The translations under genes were made by a program, and so were the position numbers. A DNA stretch of 12,829 bases from Propionivibrio sp. (lineage in GTDB: Bacteria; Pseudomonadota; Gammaproteobacteria; Burkholderiales; Rhodocyclaceae): contig QKII01000043.1 of the NCBI GenBank assembly GCA_003249625.1, positions 1 to 12,829 on the forward strand. The letters run 5' to 3'. Below are positions 7,394-12,829 of the stretch, piece after piece. The notes below the pieces were generated by a model that did not search any database, was not told the origin of the DNA, and worked only from the letters and a program-made list of their open reading frames with translations. How positions within the stretch are numbered: position 1 is the first letter of the stretch; every line of letters begins with the position of its first letter.

Positions 7394-8068
7394 CTACGGC
7401 TGAAAAAACCGGATGCCGACGCGCGCGGCGGCGCGTAACAAGTGTGTCTGCATGGCTTGTCGCGCTGCGGCCGGGTCGTGATTGGCGACGGCGTCGATCA
7501 GCGCCAAGTGCTCGTCGGCCGTCTCCCAGATGCCTTTTGGATTGGAGAACGGCAACTGCAGGCTGTAGGCGACTTGCGTCTCGTATTGCTTGAGAACCGA
7601 GACGAAGGCCTCGTTGCCCGACAGGCGGGCGATTGTGTGATGGAATTCCATGTCGCATTGAGCGGCCTCGACGAGGTCCAGACGATGCAACGCTGCTTCG
7701 AGCCGCGCCTGGATCGCACGGAGTTCGTCGGCGCTGGATTTTGGGTCAGATGCAACCAGGCTGGCTGCGGCCGGCTCAAGGACGAAGCGGAACTGAAAGA
7801 TGGCCTCGGGCCGCATGCCTGCGGGGTTCGCAGGCAGGTCGCCAGCATCGCGTCCAGTGCCCGCGGTGACGAAAACGCCCTTGCCCGGGTGCGAGCGCAC
7901 CAGCCCCAGGGCTTCGAGCATCGAGATCGCCTCACGCAGGCAGGCGCGGCTGATGCCCAAGGTTTCAGCCAGATCGCGTTGCGAGGGCAGCGTTTTTCCG
8001 ACGGCGTAGGTGCCGTTGGCGATCAGGCGTTGCAGGTTCTGGGCGGCGACATTTGACAGGCTTGGCAT
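7394..8068 (-). CDS. GntR family regulator, FadR/FCD subfamily
   Basis: This gene encodes 224 residues. The N-terminal winged helix-turn-helix covers about residues 5-70 (LPSQRDLAETLGISRACLREAI, ending HPGKGVFV). The C-terminal FCD ligand-sensing domain covers about 85-215. Likely metal or ligand residues of the FCD type are visible: the Asp and His of CDMEFHHTIA, the His of DEHLALIDAV and the His of MQTHLLR. Such regulators are usually repressors released by a small carboxylate. The ATG at 8068 has GAGGGAAA directly upstream. The frame continues to 8137, but that extension crosses the palindromic operator and is not expected to be coding. It is the first gene of the allantoate operon, so control of its own operon is likely. 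Allantoate, ureidoglycolate or glyoxylate are candidate inducers (inference). Confidence 0.92.
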   Translation of the reverse strand: MPSLSNVAAQNLQRLIANGTYAVGKTLPSQRDLAETLGISRACLREAISMLEALGLVRSHPGKGVFVTAGTGRDAGDLPANPAGMRPEAIFQFRFVLEPAAASLVASDPKSSADELRAIQARLEAALHRLDLVEAAQCDMEFHHTIARLSGNEAFVSVLKQYETQVAYSLQLPFSNPKGIWETADEHLALIDAVANHDPAAARQAMQTHLLRAAARVGIRFFQP

Positions 8069-8077
8069 GTTTCCCTC

Positions 8078-8114
8078 TAACTGGACTAACTGGTCGGACC
8101 AGTATGTCCAGTTA
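8078..8114. promoter_or_regulatory. Nested palindromic operator for the GntR regulator
   Basis: A 37-bp dyad is centred on G8096. The inner core is ACTGGTC-G-GACCAGT (8089-8103). The outer arms are TAACTGGAC (8078-8086) and GTCCAGTTA (8106-8114). Only two position pairs break the symmetry. Read along one strand it consists of AACTGG half-sites spaced nine bases apart, two on each side. The core matches the TGGTC-N-GACCA pattern known for FadR. The element touches the ribosome binding site of gntR, so a bound regulator would block the operon start. Confidence 0.85.
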
Positions 8115-8135
8115 AAAGCAAACGATGTGCCAAAC

Positions 8136-8172
8136 ATCAGTGAGCTGCGAGTTGTTTTTGCAACTCACTGAT
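8136..8172. repeat. Second inverted repeat in the gntR upstream region
   Basis: ATCAGTGAG (8136-8144) and CTCACTGAT (8164-8172) are perfect inverted arms. An alternative inner stem GAGTTG (8149-8154) / CAACTC (8161-8166) overlaps the right arm. No T-run follows on either strand, so it is not a typical terminator. It lies 21 bases from the nested operator, in the expected promoter region of the operon, and could be a second protein-binding site. Confidence 0.55.
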
Positions 8173-8319
8173 AGAGCGAGAAAAATTTCCTGTTTTGTGG
8201 ATCTCTTACGCCGTGGCTGAGTTGCGCAGATCGCACCAATGTTGTACTGGCTGCACCAGAGGGAGGCGAATATTCCCCCCGTGGAGAGACCGCAAACGTC
8301 TTCAGGTTAAGCCTCTTTG

Positions 8320-8868
8320 TTACAACGGGCCTGTATATTCACCGCGTGCTGGGTAGTCGTTGTTGATCGCGAAGTCGACCGCACCCAGCAGATCCTGAAA
8401 GGACGGTCGCGCGAAGGGCATCGTTTGCGTTGCGCCGTAATAAAGCGTTCCATCGGGGCGGACGAGAAATACGCCTGGCTCACTGAACAAGCCAGGTTCC
8501 TCGATGCCGATCGACGTTTTTCCGCGTGATGTGCTGATATACAGCCCCCATTGCCTGGCGGCTTCCAAATTCAGGCTGTGCCCTATTCGCAATGCGCTGG
8601 CTTTTGTTTTGTCTGCCATGGCTTGCGCTCGCTCGGCACTGTCACTGCTTACTGCAACAACGCGGATGCCTCTTTTTTCGAACTCTGGCGTCAATCGCTC
8701 CAATTCCATGAGGTATTTGGCGCAGACCGGGCAATGAAGGCCGCGATAGAAGACGATCAGATCGAAGCGCTCGCCCGAGGCAACTCCGAGGACGAAACGC
8801 TCGCCGCCGATCAAGGGAACGTCGAGCGGTGGAACCGGCTGTCGCGGCGTCAATGATTTTGTGCTCAT
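8320..8868 (-). CDS. Peroxiredoxin-like (AhpC/TSA) thioredoxin-fold protein
   Basis: This gene encodes 182 residues. The N-terminal strand DLIVFYRGLHCPVC carries the redox centre C46-P-V-C49 at the start of the first thioredoxin-fold helix. It is followed by LMELERLTPEFEKRGIRVVAVSSDS and, near the C-terminus, PGVFLVRPDGTLYYG. This is the pattern of cytoplasmic AhpC/TSA proteins of the 'peroxiredoxin-like family', which probably reduce peroxides or other oxidants through the CxxC pair. No signal peptide is seen. The ATG at 8868 has AAGGAG six bases upstream; the longer frame to 8943 runs through the shared control region and is rejected. It is divergent from the AraC-type regulator 104 bases away, which is the likely controller. 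The exact substrate is unknown. Confidence 0.86.
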   Translation of the reverse strand: MSTKSLTPRQPVPPLDVPLIGGERFVLGVASGERFDLIVFYRGLHCPVCAKYLMELERLTPEFEKRGIRVVAVSSDSAERAQAMADKTKASALRIGHSLNLEAARQWGLYISTSRGKTSIGIEEPGLFSEPGVFLVRPDGTLYYGATQTMPFARPSFQDLLGAVDFAINNDYPARGEYTGPL

Positions 8869-8934
8869 GAAGACTCCTTGTGGATTACTGGATAAGTATG
8901 TTCTGGAGAAGAGTGAGTAGTATGATGTACCTAT

Positions 8935-8970
8935 TGCAAACAAAAGTGCAAAACATATTGCATATCGTAC
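8935..8970. promoter_or_regulatory. Three 12-bp-spaced TGCA repeats between divergent genes
   Basis: TGCA occurs at 8935, 8947 and 8959, exactly 12 bases apart, with similar following bases (TGCAAACA, TGCAAAACA, TGCATATC). The element lies in the 104-bp region between the peroxiredoxin-like gene and the AraC-type gene, directly before the proposed start of the latter. Short direct repeats are typical of AraC-family sites, so this is a candidate operator. If the regulator starts at an earlier ATG (8922 or 8925) the repeats would be coding. Confidence 0.35.
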
Positions 8971-8972
8971 AA

Positions 8973-9800
8973 ATGAACTCCGAAAGACTCGACCGGCTTT
9001 CTGCGCTACTTGAGGGACTTGCTCCTGAAGTTTCTTTGGTTACCGCATGCCCTGACAGGGGGGATGTCCAACCTGATTTCGGCAGTTCTTCCGGTTTGTG
9101 CATTTATCTACTGACCGCAGGCTCCGTCCATTTTCGATGGGCGGGCGGATCGATGCCTGTAGAAGCGCCGGCCTTGGTAGCGTTGCGCTCGTCCCGGCGC
9201 CCGATCGTAGAGAACATGCCGTCACCAGATGGAGAGCGCCCGATTTGTGTATACACAAACTTGGCCGGTCCCGTGGCTGCCTTGTTCTTGAATGAGTTCG
9301 CTGGGCCTCGCGTGTTGTCTTTGACTCGCGACGAGCCTTCATTGAGCCTGGTTGTGGCGATGATCAAGGCGGAATTGGCATCCCCTCGCTGCGGTCAACC
9401 CGCGCTGCTTAACCGCGCTGGGGGCATTCTTTTCATTGGGCTGCTCCGCTATCTGGTCGCGCACCCGAATCCGCACGGCAGCGGTCTGTTCAATGGTTTG
9501 GCGGACCATCGAATTGCCAAAGTTCTCGTGGCCATGCACCAGCACCCGGGTATGGACTGGTCCCTTGAGCGCCTGGCGAATGAAGCCGGTATGTCACGAA
9601 CGGCATTTGCTTCGACGTTCCGCGAGGTCATGAAAATTACGCCTGGCAAATATCTGTCCGCAATTCGGCTCGCCATGGCTAAACGTGCGGTCGAGCAGGG
9701 AAAAGGTCTGAAAGAGGCGGCACGGGGCATCGGCTATAACAATGCTTCCGCACTTTCGCGCGCTTTGTCCAGAGCGCGTTTGCAAGAGTCACAAATTTGA
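8973..9800 (+). CDS. AraC family transcriptional regulator with cupin sensor domain
   Basis: This gene encodes 275 residues. The N-terminal half (about 1-175) resembles the cupin_6 type AraC ligand-binding domain: DRLSALLEGL, GLCIYLLTAGSVHFRW and the ERPICVYTNLAG segment. The C-terminal double helix-turn-helix is clear: DWSLERLANEAGMSRTAFA then TFREVMKITPGKYL, and GLKEAARGIGYNNASALSRA. The ATG at 8973 is chosen because the family begins with a short MxxxRLDRLSALLEGL helix; no strong ribosome binding site precedes it. ATGs at 8922 and 8925 are possible. It is transcribed away from the peroxiredoxin-like gene. Regulators of this subgroup commonly sit beside and control a small oxidoreductase gene, so control of that neighbour is likely (inference). 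Confidence 0.9.
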   Translation: MNSERLDRLSALLEGLAPEVSLVTACPDRGDVQPDFGSSSGLCIYLLTAGSVHFRWAGGSMPVEAPALVALRSSRRPIVENMPSPDGERPICVYTNLAGPVAALFLNEFAGPRVLSLTRDEPSLSLVVAMIKAELASPRCGQPALLNRAGGILFIGLLRYLVAHPNPHGSGLFNGLADHRIAKVLVAMHQHPGMDWSLERLANEAGMSRTAFASTFREVMKITPGKYLSAIRLAMAKRAVEQGKGLKEAARGIGYNNASALSRALSRARLQESQI

Positions 9801-9814
9801 GAAATTTCCTCGCG

Positions 9815-9839
9815 GCGGGGAGCGGCTCTCCACGCTTTT
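9815..9839 (+). terminator. Probable intrinsic terminator after the AraC-type gene
   Basis: GCGGGGAG pairs with CTCCACGC around the loop CGGCT, with one G-A mismatch, and is followed by TTTT. It lies 14 bases after the araC-type stop codon. If functional, the following cooA-type gene needs its own promoter within about 180 bases. I could not identify one by eye. Confidence 0.6.
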
Positions 9840-10023
9840 ACTGGGAATAGGGTTGGTGGGGGCATTCAGTCGTTGGGCAGAGTCGACGTTTTTGCGGCGC
9901 CACGCGGTGGGAGAAGTGCAGTTCGTTACCGTGGTCGCAATGACTCATCACCTCCCAGGTGGCCGCGACCCGGAAAATGGCGCATTCCTTGCTACAAAAT
10001 GCGTCAATCCATCGCTTGCCAGT

Positions 10024-10698
10024 GCCATGCATCCACGCCACGACGCGAATATTCGCCCAATACTGAGTCCGGAAGTCCTGGAAAAGTTTACTCTCCAGCA
10101 TCTGACGCGGGGCTATCTGGTGAGTACTCCGGGCATAAACAATGATCGCGTCCTGTTTTTGCGCGAAGGGCGAATCCGGGTTTTTGTTGCCTGTGACGAC
10201 AAGGAACTGACGCTGGCCTACCTGACGGCCGGCGAATTGTTCAGCACACATAGCAATGCCTATCTACGCTGCGAAAGTGCGTGCGAACTGCTGAGCATTT
10301 CCACTGCCGAATTTGCGCGCAGCCTGGCGCACGAACCGGGTATGCTCGGAATGGTGATGCCCGTGCTGGGGCGGATTCTGGACAACAGCATCGCATTGAT
10401 CGAGGATCTGGCGTTTCGCGATGTAGCTGGCAGACTCGCCCGTTTCCTGCTGGTGTCGGCTCGGCAACACGGGCGAACCGTTGCGCCGGGAATCAGTTTT
10501 ACGTTGGACCTGTCGGTGGGTGAAATTGCCCTGTTACTCGGCTGCACGCGCCAGACGGTCTCCAGTCTGCTCAAGCGTCTGGAGCGCGAGGCGATCATTG
10601 CTCGGCCGTCACGCAAACAGTTCCGTATCCTGCTGCCGGAGTCGTTACTGCGCTGGCAGGAAGGGGGGGTGACACCTTCCAGTCAAATTGTCGGCTAG
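10024..10698 (+). CDS. cooA: CooA-type heme CO sensor, Crp/Fnr family activator
   Basis: This gene encodes 224 residues, against 222 in Rhodospirillum rubrum CooA. CooA is a homodimeric heme protein that binds DNA when CO occupies the heme. The effector domain matches CooA proteins from memory: GRIRVFVACDDKELTLAYLTAGELF then STHS, a long dimerisation helix (about 105-130) and a C-terminal helix-turn-helix (LSVGEIALLLGCTRQTVSSL, about 163-182). His75 corresponds to heme ligand His77 of the R. rubrum protein. The residue equivalent to ligand Cys75 is Ser73. The ATG at 10024 gives M-H-P-R, which lines up with M-P-P-R of R. rubrum, where Pro2 is a heme ligand. No ribosome binding site is obvious; an in-frame ATG at 9940 is less likely. 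The gene ends inside the CooA-like operator that precedes cowN, its probable target. Confidence 0.85.
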   Translation, partial: AMHPRHDANIRPILSPEVLEKFTLQHLTRGYLVSTPGINNDRVLFLREGRIRVFVACDDKELTLAYLTAGELFSTHSNAYLRCESACELLSISTAEFARSLAHEPGMLGMVMPVLGRILDNSIALIEDLAFRDVAGRLARFLLVSARQHGRTVAPGISFTLDLSVGEIALLLGCTRQTVSSLLKRLEREAIIARPSRKQFRILLPESLLRWQEGGVTPSSQIVG

Positions 10699-10705
10699 CC
10701 GACAA
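10688..10705. promoter_or_regulatory. CooA-type operator upstream of cowN
   Basis: TTGTCGGCTAGCCGACAA is a perfect 18-bp palindrome containing TGTCG-N6-CGACA. It fits the TGTCA-N6-CGACA site bound by R. rubrum CooA. It contains the stop codon of the cooA-type gene (TAG, 10696-10698). Its centre (10696.5) lies about 32 bases upstream of the middle of the -10 box at 10726, as in a class II Crp-type activated promoter. Confidence 0.85.
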
Positions 10706-10725
10706 ATCTCAACCGGATTGGTAAT

Positions 10726-10731
10726 TAGAAT
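10726..10731 (+). promoter_or_regulatory. -10 box of the cowN promoter
   Basis: TAGAAT matches TATAAT at five of six positions. A transcript start about seven bases downstream (near 10738) puts the palindrome centre at roughly -42, the class II activator position reported for CooA-dependent promoters. No good -35 box is present, as expected where the activator replaces it. The leader would be about 27 bases. Confidence 0.65.
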
Positions 10732-10764
10732 CAAACCTTCGTTTTCCGACTGTGAGTGATCACC

Positions 10765-11088
10765 ATGAGCTACTCCCGCCAGAATCAATCAGCCAACTCC
10801 GACAGCAACCCGGCCAAATCTGGCCGCTATGTAAGTTTCATCGGCATGGACTGCGATGCCAAAGCCGCATGCCTGATGGAACATATCAATCGTCACATTG
10901 ACGATCCGAGTAAAAGCAATGTCTTTTGGGAATATTTCAAGAAAAAAGCCGCGGGTGGCAGTGGTCCGAAGCCGGATGCGCTCTTCCTCATACATAGCAA
11001 TCTCAACCAGATTCGCGAACTGTTCGAAGAGTATGCGGACAGCGATGCGCTTTCATTGCTGGAGCAGGTCGAAGAGGAATTCTGTTGA
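10765..11088 (+). CDS. cowN: CowN, protects nitrogenase from carbon monoxide
   Basis: This gene encodes 107 residues. CowN is a small cytoplasmic protein that lets diazotrophs grow on N2 when CO is present; work on purified protein indicates it acts directly on nitrogenase to lessen CO inhibition. The whole family core is recognisable from about residue 20: GRYVSFIGMDCDAKA, NRHIDDPSKSNVFWEYFKKK, GPKPDALFLIHSNLNQIREL and the acidic tail LLEQVEEEFC. The usual protein is about 90-100 residues; this one has a polar N-terminal extension of some 18 residues. The ATG at 10765 is preferred over an in-frame GTG at 10756, with only a weak GAG-type ribosome binding site. It sits 66 bases after the cooA-type gene, behind a CooA-like operator and -10 box, so CO-induced expression is likely. 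No nif genes lie in the window. Confidence 0.95.
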   Translation: MSYSRQNQSANSDSNPAKSGRYVSFIGMDCDAKAACLMEHINRHIDDPSKSNVFWEYFKKKAAGGSGPKPDALFLIHSNLNQIRELFEEYADSDALSLLEQVEEEFC

Positions 11089-11220
11089 AACTTGGTCTGT
11101 CGCTTCTCCTTGCTCGAGCGAGAGATGCATCACCACGGCGCAGCTCCGACTCGTTACTCGCGCTTCGACGGTAGCAACAGGAAGGATTGCCGCAGCTGAC
11201 GTCGCGGGGTTCGGCAAATA

Positions 11221-11808
11221 CTAGTCCTTTGGTCTAAAAACTCTGCATTTGATCGTTTCCACGATATCTTTCTTGACGATAAGAACAGACCTGTTCTCTA
11301 CATCCAGAAACGCATAAGAACCGGACGACGTGCGGATCAACCTGCCTTTGACCGTTGGTTTGTTGTGATCGGTGAAAAACAACTCGTTCCTGACCGGCAT
11401 CGTCTTGCTGAATACCGCGTCGGCAAAGTCGCTTCCCCAATCCATGGCGTCACCAACCGCATAATTGGTCGCTATTACGACCATCACGAGGAAAAAAAAC
11501 GGGCCGGATTTCCCGGAAAACTCTTTGATCCGGGCCTCTCGTTCGTTGAAGACCCCGATCTTTTTGCACAGGAAAAAAACGAGAAGCCTGAAAAGTACAT
11601 ATCCCAGCGCGAAAACAATAATTACACCGACAGCGCTTCCGGATGTGACTCTGAAAAAACCGTCGCGGATTAGATCCTCCGGCCTCTTTACAAACTCCTC
11701 TACTGGCAGATTCAAAATGCCCAAAAAAGTCGAATCCTGAACATAGCCGATTAAATACAAGGCTGCGCTCAGGAGTCCTACGATAACCGAGTTGGCGAGC
11801 ATGGTCAT
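11221..11808 (-). CDS. Membrane protein of unknown function
   Basis: This gene encodes 195 residues in no family I recognise. Three hydrophobic segments are visible: about residues 4-22 (LANSVIVGLLSAALYLIGY), 58-82 (around GVIIVFALGYVLFRLLVFFL) and 102-116 (FFFLVMVVIATNYAV). The remaining C-terminal part of about 75 residues is soluble and ends in short alternating strands with basic residues (GSYAFLDVENRSVLIVKKD). The ATG at 11808 has AAGGAG six bases upstream. Codon and base use look more AT-rich than in the operon to the left. It is convergent with cowN, and its upstream neighbour on the same strand is the GGDEF protein 157 bases away; co-transcription is possible but not shown. Confidence 0.72.
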   Translation of the reverse strand: MTMLANSVIVGLLSAALYLIGYVQDSTFLGILNLPVEEFVKRPEDLIRDGFFRVTSGSAVGVIIVFALGYVLFRLLVFFLCKKIGVFNEREARIKEFSGKSGPFFFLVMVVIATNYAVGDAMDWGSDFADAVFSKTMPVRNELFFTDHNKPTVKGRLIRTSSGSYAFLDVENRSVLIVKKDIVETIKCRVFRPKD

Positions 11809-11965
11809 GACGCTCTCCTTCAGACTCGTCGTCTGTTCAGTTCATTCCGCTGGGAGGCTGTGTAACACCCAAGATTCCGATTCATCAACCCTCATTTGCT
11901 GTGGTTTCTTTGCATTTCACTTCGGCGTCCCGGATATAGGTCGCGATATTCATCTCTGCTCATTG

Positions 11966-12538
11966 CTATGCTATGTCTATATCAAAGCAATACTGGTTGC
12001 CTCCGGAATCCGTCGCATTGATGAGAAGCCTTTTGCCGTGTTCGATCATCGCGTTGGGGGTTTCACCCGTATATTCAGTCACGCCACCGCTGATTGTCAC
12101 TTTTACGTCGGCGGGCGAGATAGGCTGTGCATTAATCGCTTCGCGCAAACGTTCAAGGGGGATGAGCGCGGTCTTTAGATCGGTATGGGGAAGAACGGCT
12201 AAAAACTCGTCGTCACCGATGCGGCCTACAAAATCAGTCTCTCGAAGTTTTTCGCCAATCAATTTGGCTACGACGGCTAGAATGGCGTCGCTTGTCGATT
12301 TCCCGTATTCGGCGCAGAGCGCGGAAAAATGGTCGATGTCAATTACCGCCATGGTGAATATTGCCCCATAACGACGACCGTTATTGATTTGATTGCCAAG
12401 CATGTACCGGACAAACTCTTCGTTGAATACGCCGGTCAGGTTGTCGCGAATGCGGAAACGTTCGAGTTCGTCCTGCTCGCTAGTTTCACCTATTGGCTGT
12501 TGATCAGGCGCCTTTGAAAAGAATTCGCTCAATTTCAT
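11966..12538 (-). CDS. GGDEF domain protein with degenerate active site
   Basis: This gene encodes 190 residues: a short N-terminal stretch (1-28) and a single GGDEF domain (about 29-185). The DNLTG motif (32-36), D67-I-D-H-F and the C-terminal ISGGVTEY are present. The signature is G108-D-D-E-F112, so the second Gly is Asp. The usual segment FKxxND...GHxxGD reads FSALCAEYGKSTSD, losing the residues that hold the guanine base and nucleotide. R99-E-T-D102 lies five residues before the signature and is an intact RxxD c-di-GMP inhibitory site. It may therefore bind c-di-GMP without making it, or be a weak diguanylate cyclase. The ATG at 12538 has AGGGGA about seven bases upstream; a GTG start at 12568 is rejected. 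No sensor domain or membrane helix is visible, so it is cytoplasmic. Confidence 0.88.
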   Translation of the reverse strand: MKLSEFFSKAPDQQPIGETSEQDELERFRIRDNLTGVFNEEFVRYMLGNQINNGRRYGAIFTMAVIDIDHFSALCAEYGKSTSDAILAVVAKLIGEKLRETDFVGRIGDDEFLAVLPHTDLKTALIPLERLREAINAQPISPADVKVTISGGVTEYTGETPNAMIEHGKRLLINATDSGGNQYCFDIDIA

Positions 12539-12829
12539 GGCCGTCCCCTTTATCCGGTAGCCGCTCACGCAAGGACACGTGTTTTCTGGAACTGTGATTA
12601 GGCCGCCCTTTGATCTACCGAAGACTCAAAACGGAAATGGAGGGAGAAGAAACGCGCTCCTTTCTCTCCAATAATAGAAGATCCAATCTCTTTTCCTATG
12701 TTCGGTCCAGAGTTCTGATTGGCTTTCTTCGCAAAAAGGACAGGGGACCTTGTGGCCCCCTGTTTCATCTGCTTCTGACTGATCAGTGCGCAGGGTCCGC
12801 GATTTTGCGCCGCAAACTTTTTACTAAAA
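12539..12829. other. Gene-free right end of the window
   Basis: No supported open frame is present in this 290-base stretch. It should contain the promoter of the GGDEF gene on the minus strand, but I could not place it with confidence. Near the end is the terminator-like hairpin described separately. The next gene lies outside the window. Confidence 0.5.
12733..12763 (-). terminator. Possible intrinsic terminator for a gene beyond the right edge
   Basis: ACAGGGGACC pairs with GGCCCCCTGT around TTGT, with one A-C mismatch. On the minus strand the stem is followed after two bases by TTTTT. It would end a minus-strand gene entering from the right. The gap between stem and U-tract makes it weaker than the other terminators here. 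Confidence 0.45.

Noticed and set aside
9940..10023. Upstream in-frame ATG adding 28 residues to the CooA-type protein
   Set aside because: Starting at 10024 gives the CooA length and lines up with the known N-terminus. The extension has no ribosome binding site or family match. It cannot be excluded fully.
12778..12787. 10-bp palindrome ACTGATCAGT near the right edge
   Set aside because: Short, without half-site context or a nearby gene; expected by chance at this size.
1..12829. CRISPR arrays, tRNA or rRNA genes, insertion sequences, phage genes
   Set aside because: No regularly spaced repeats, cloverleaf, transposase or integrase sequences were seen on either strand.

Overview
The window looks like chromosomal DNA from a GC-rich, free-living Gram-negative bacterium, most likely a nitrogen-fixing betaproteobacterium of the Rhodocyclales/Burkholderiales type. 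This is inferred from a PEP-CTERM secreted protein (implying an exosortase elsewhere), cowN (found in diazotrophs), a CooA-type CO sensor and an allantoate catabolism operon. No 16S or other taxonomic marker is present, so the placement is tentative.

Layout. (1) 1-460: a small glycine-rich membrane protein on the minus strand with a strong terminator. (2) 460-1750: about 500 bases without a gene, then a secreted PEP-CTERM protein on the plus strand and its terminator. (3) 8114-1792, minus strand: one compact nine-gene operon in the order gntR - periplasmic binding protein - permease - permease - ATPase - allantoicase (alc) - ureidoglycolate lyase (allA) - lrgA - lrgB. From the first permease to lrgB most junctions are short stop/start overlaps. 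A 37-bp nested palindrome containing a FadR-like core lies just before gntR and is the likely operator. (4) 8320-9800: a peroxiredoxin-like protein divergent from an AraC-family regulator. (5) 10024-11088: a CooA-type regulator followed by cowN. A perfect 18-bp palindrome matching the CooA site (TGTCG-N6-CGACA) and a good -10 box lie between them. (6) 11221-12538: a membrane protein of unknown function and a degenerate GGDEF protein, both minus strand, then about 290 bases without a gene.

How the genes work together. The operon reads as import of allantoate (inferred), hydrolysis to ureidoglycolate and urea, and cleavage to glyoxylate and a second urea. lrgAB is translationally coupled to allA. 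Because the plant LrgAB fusion PLGG1 carries glycolate/glycerate, I propose that this LrgAB moves glyoxylate or glycolate made by the pathway. The CooA-CowN pair reads as a self-contained CO-sensing circuit that protects nitrogenase. The sensor lacks the Cys heme ligand of the Rhodospirillum rubrum protein and has an altered N-terminus, so its heme chemistry probably differs.
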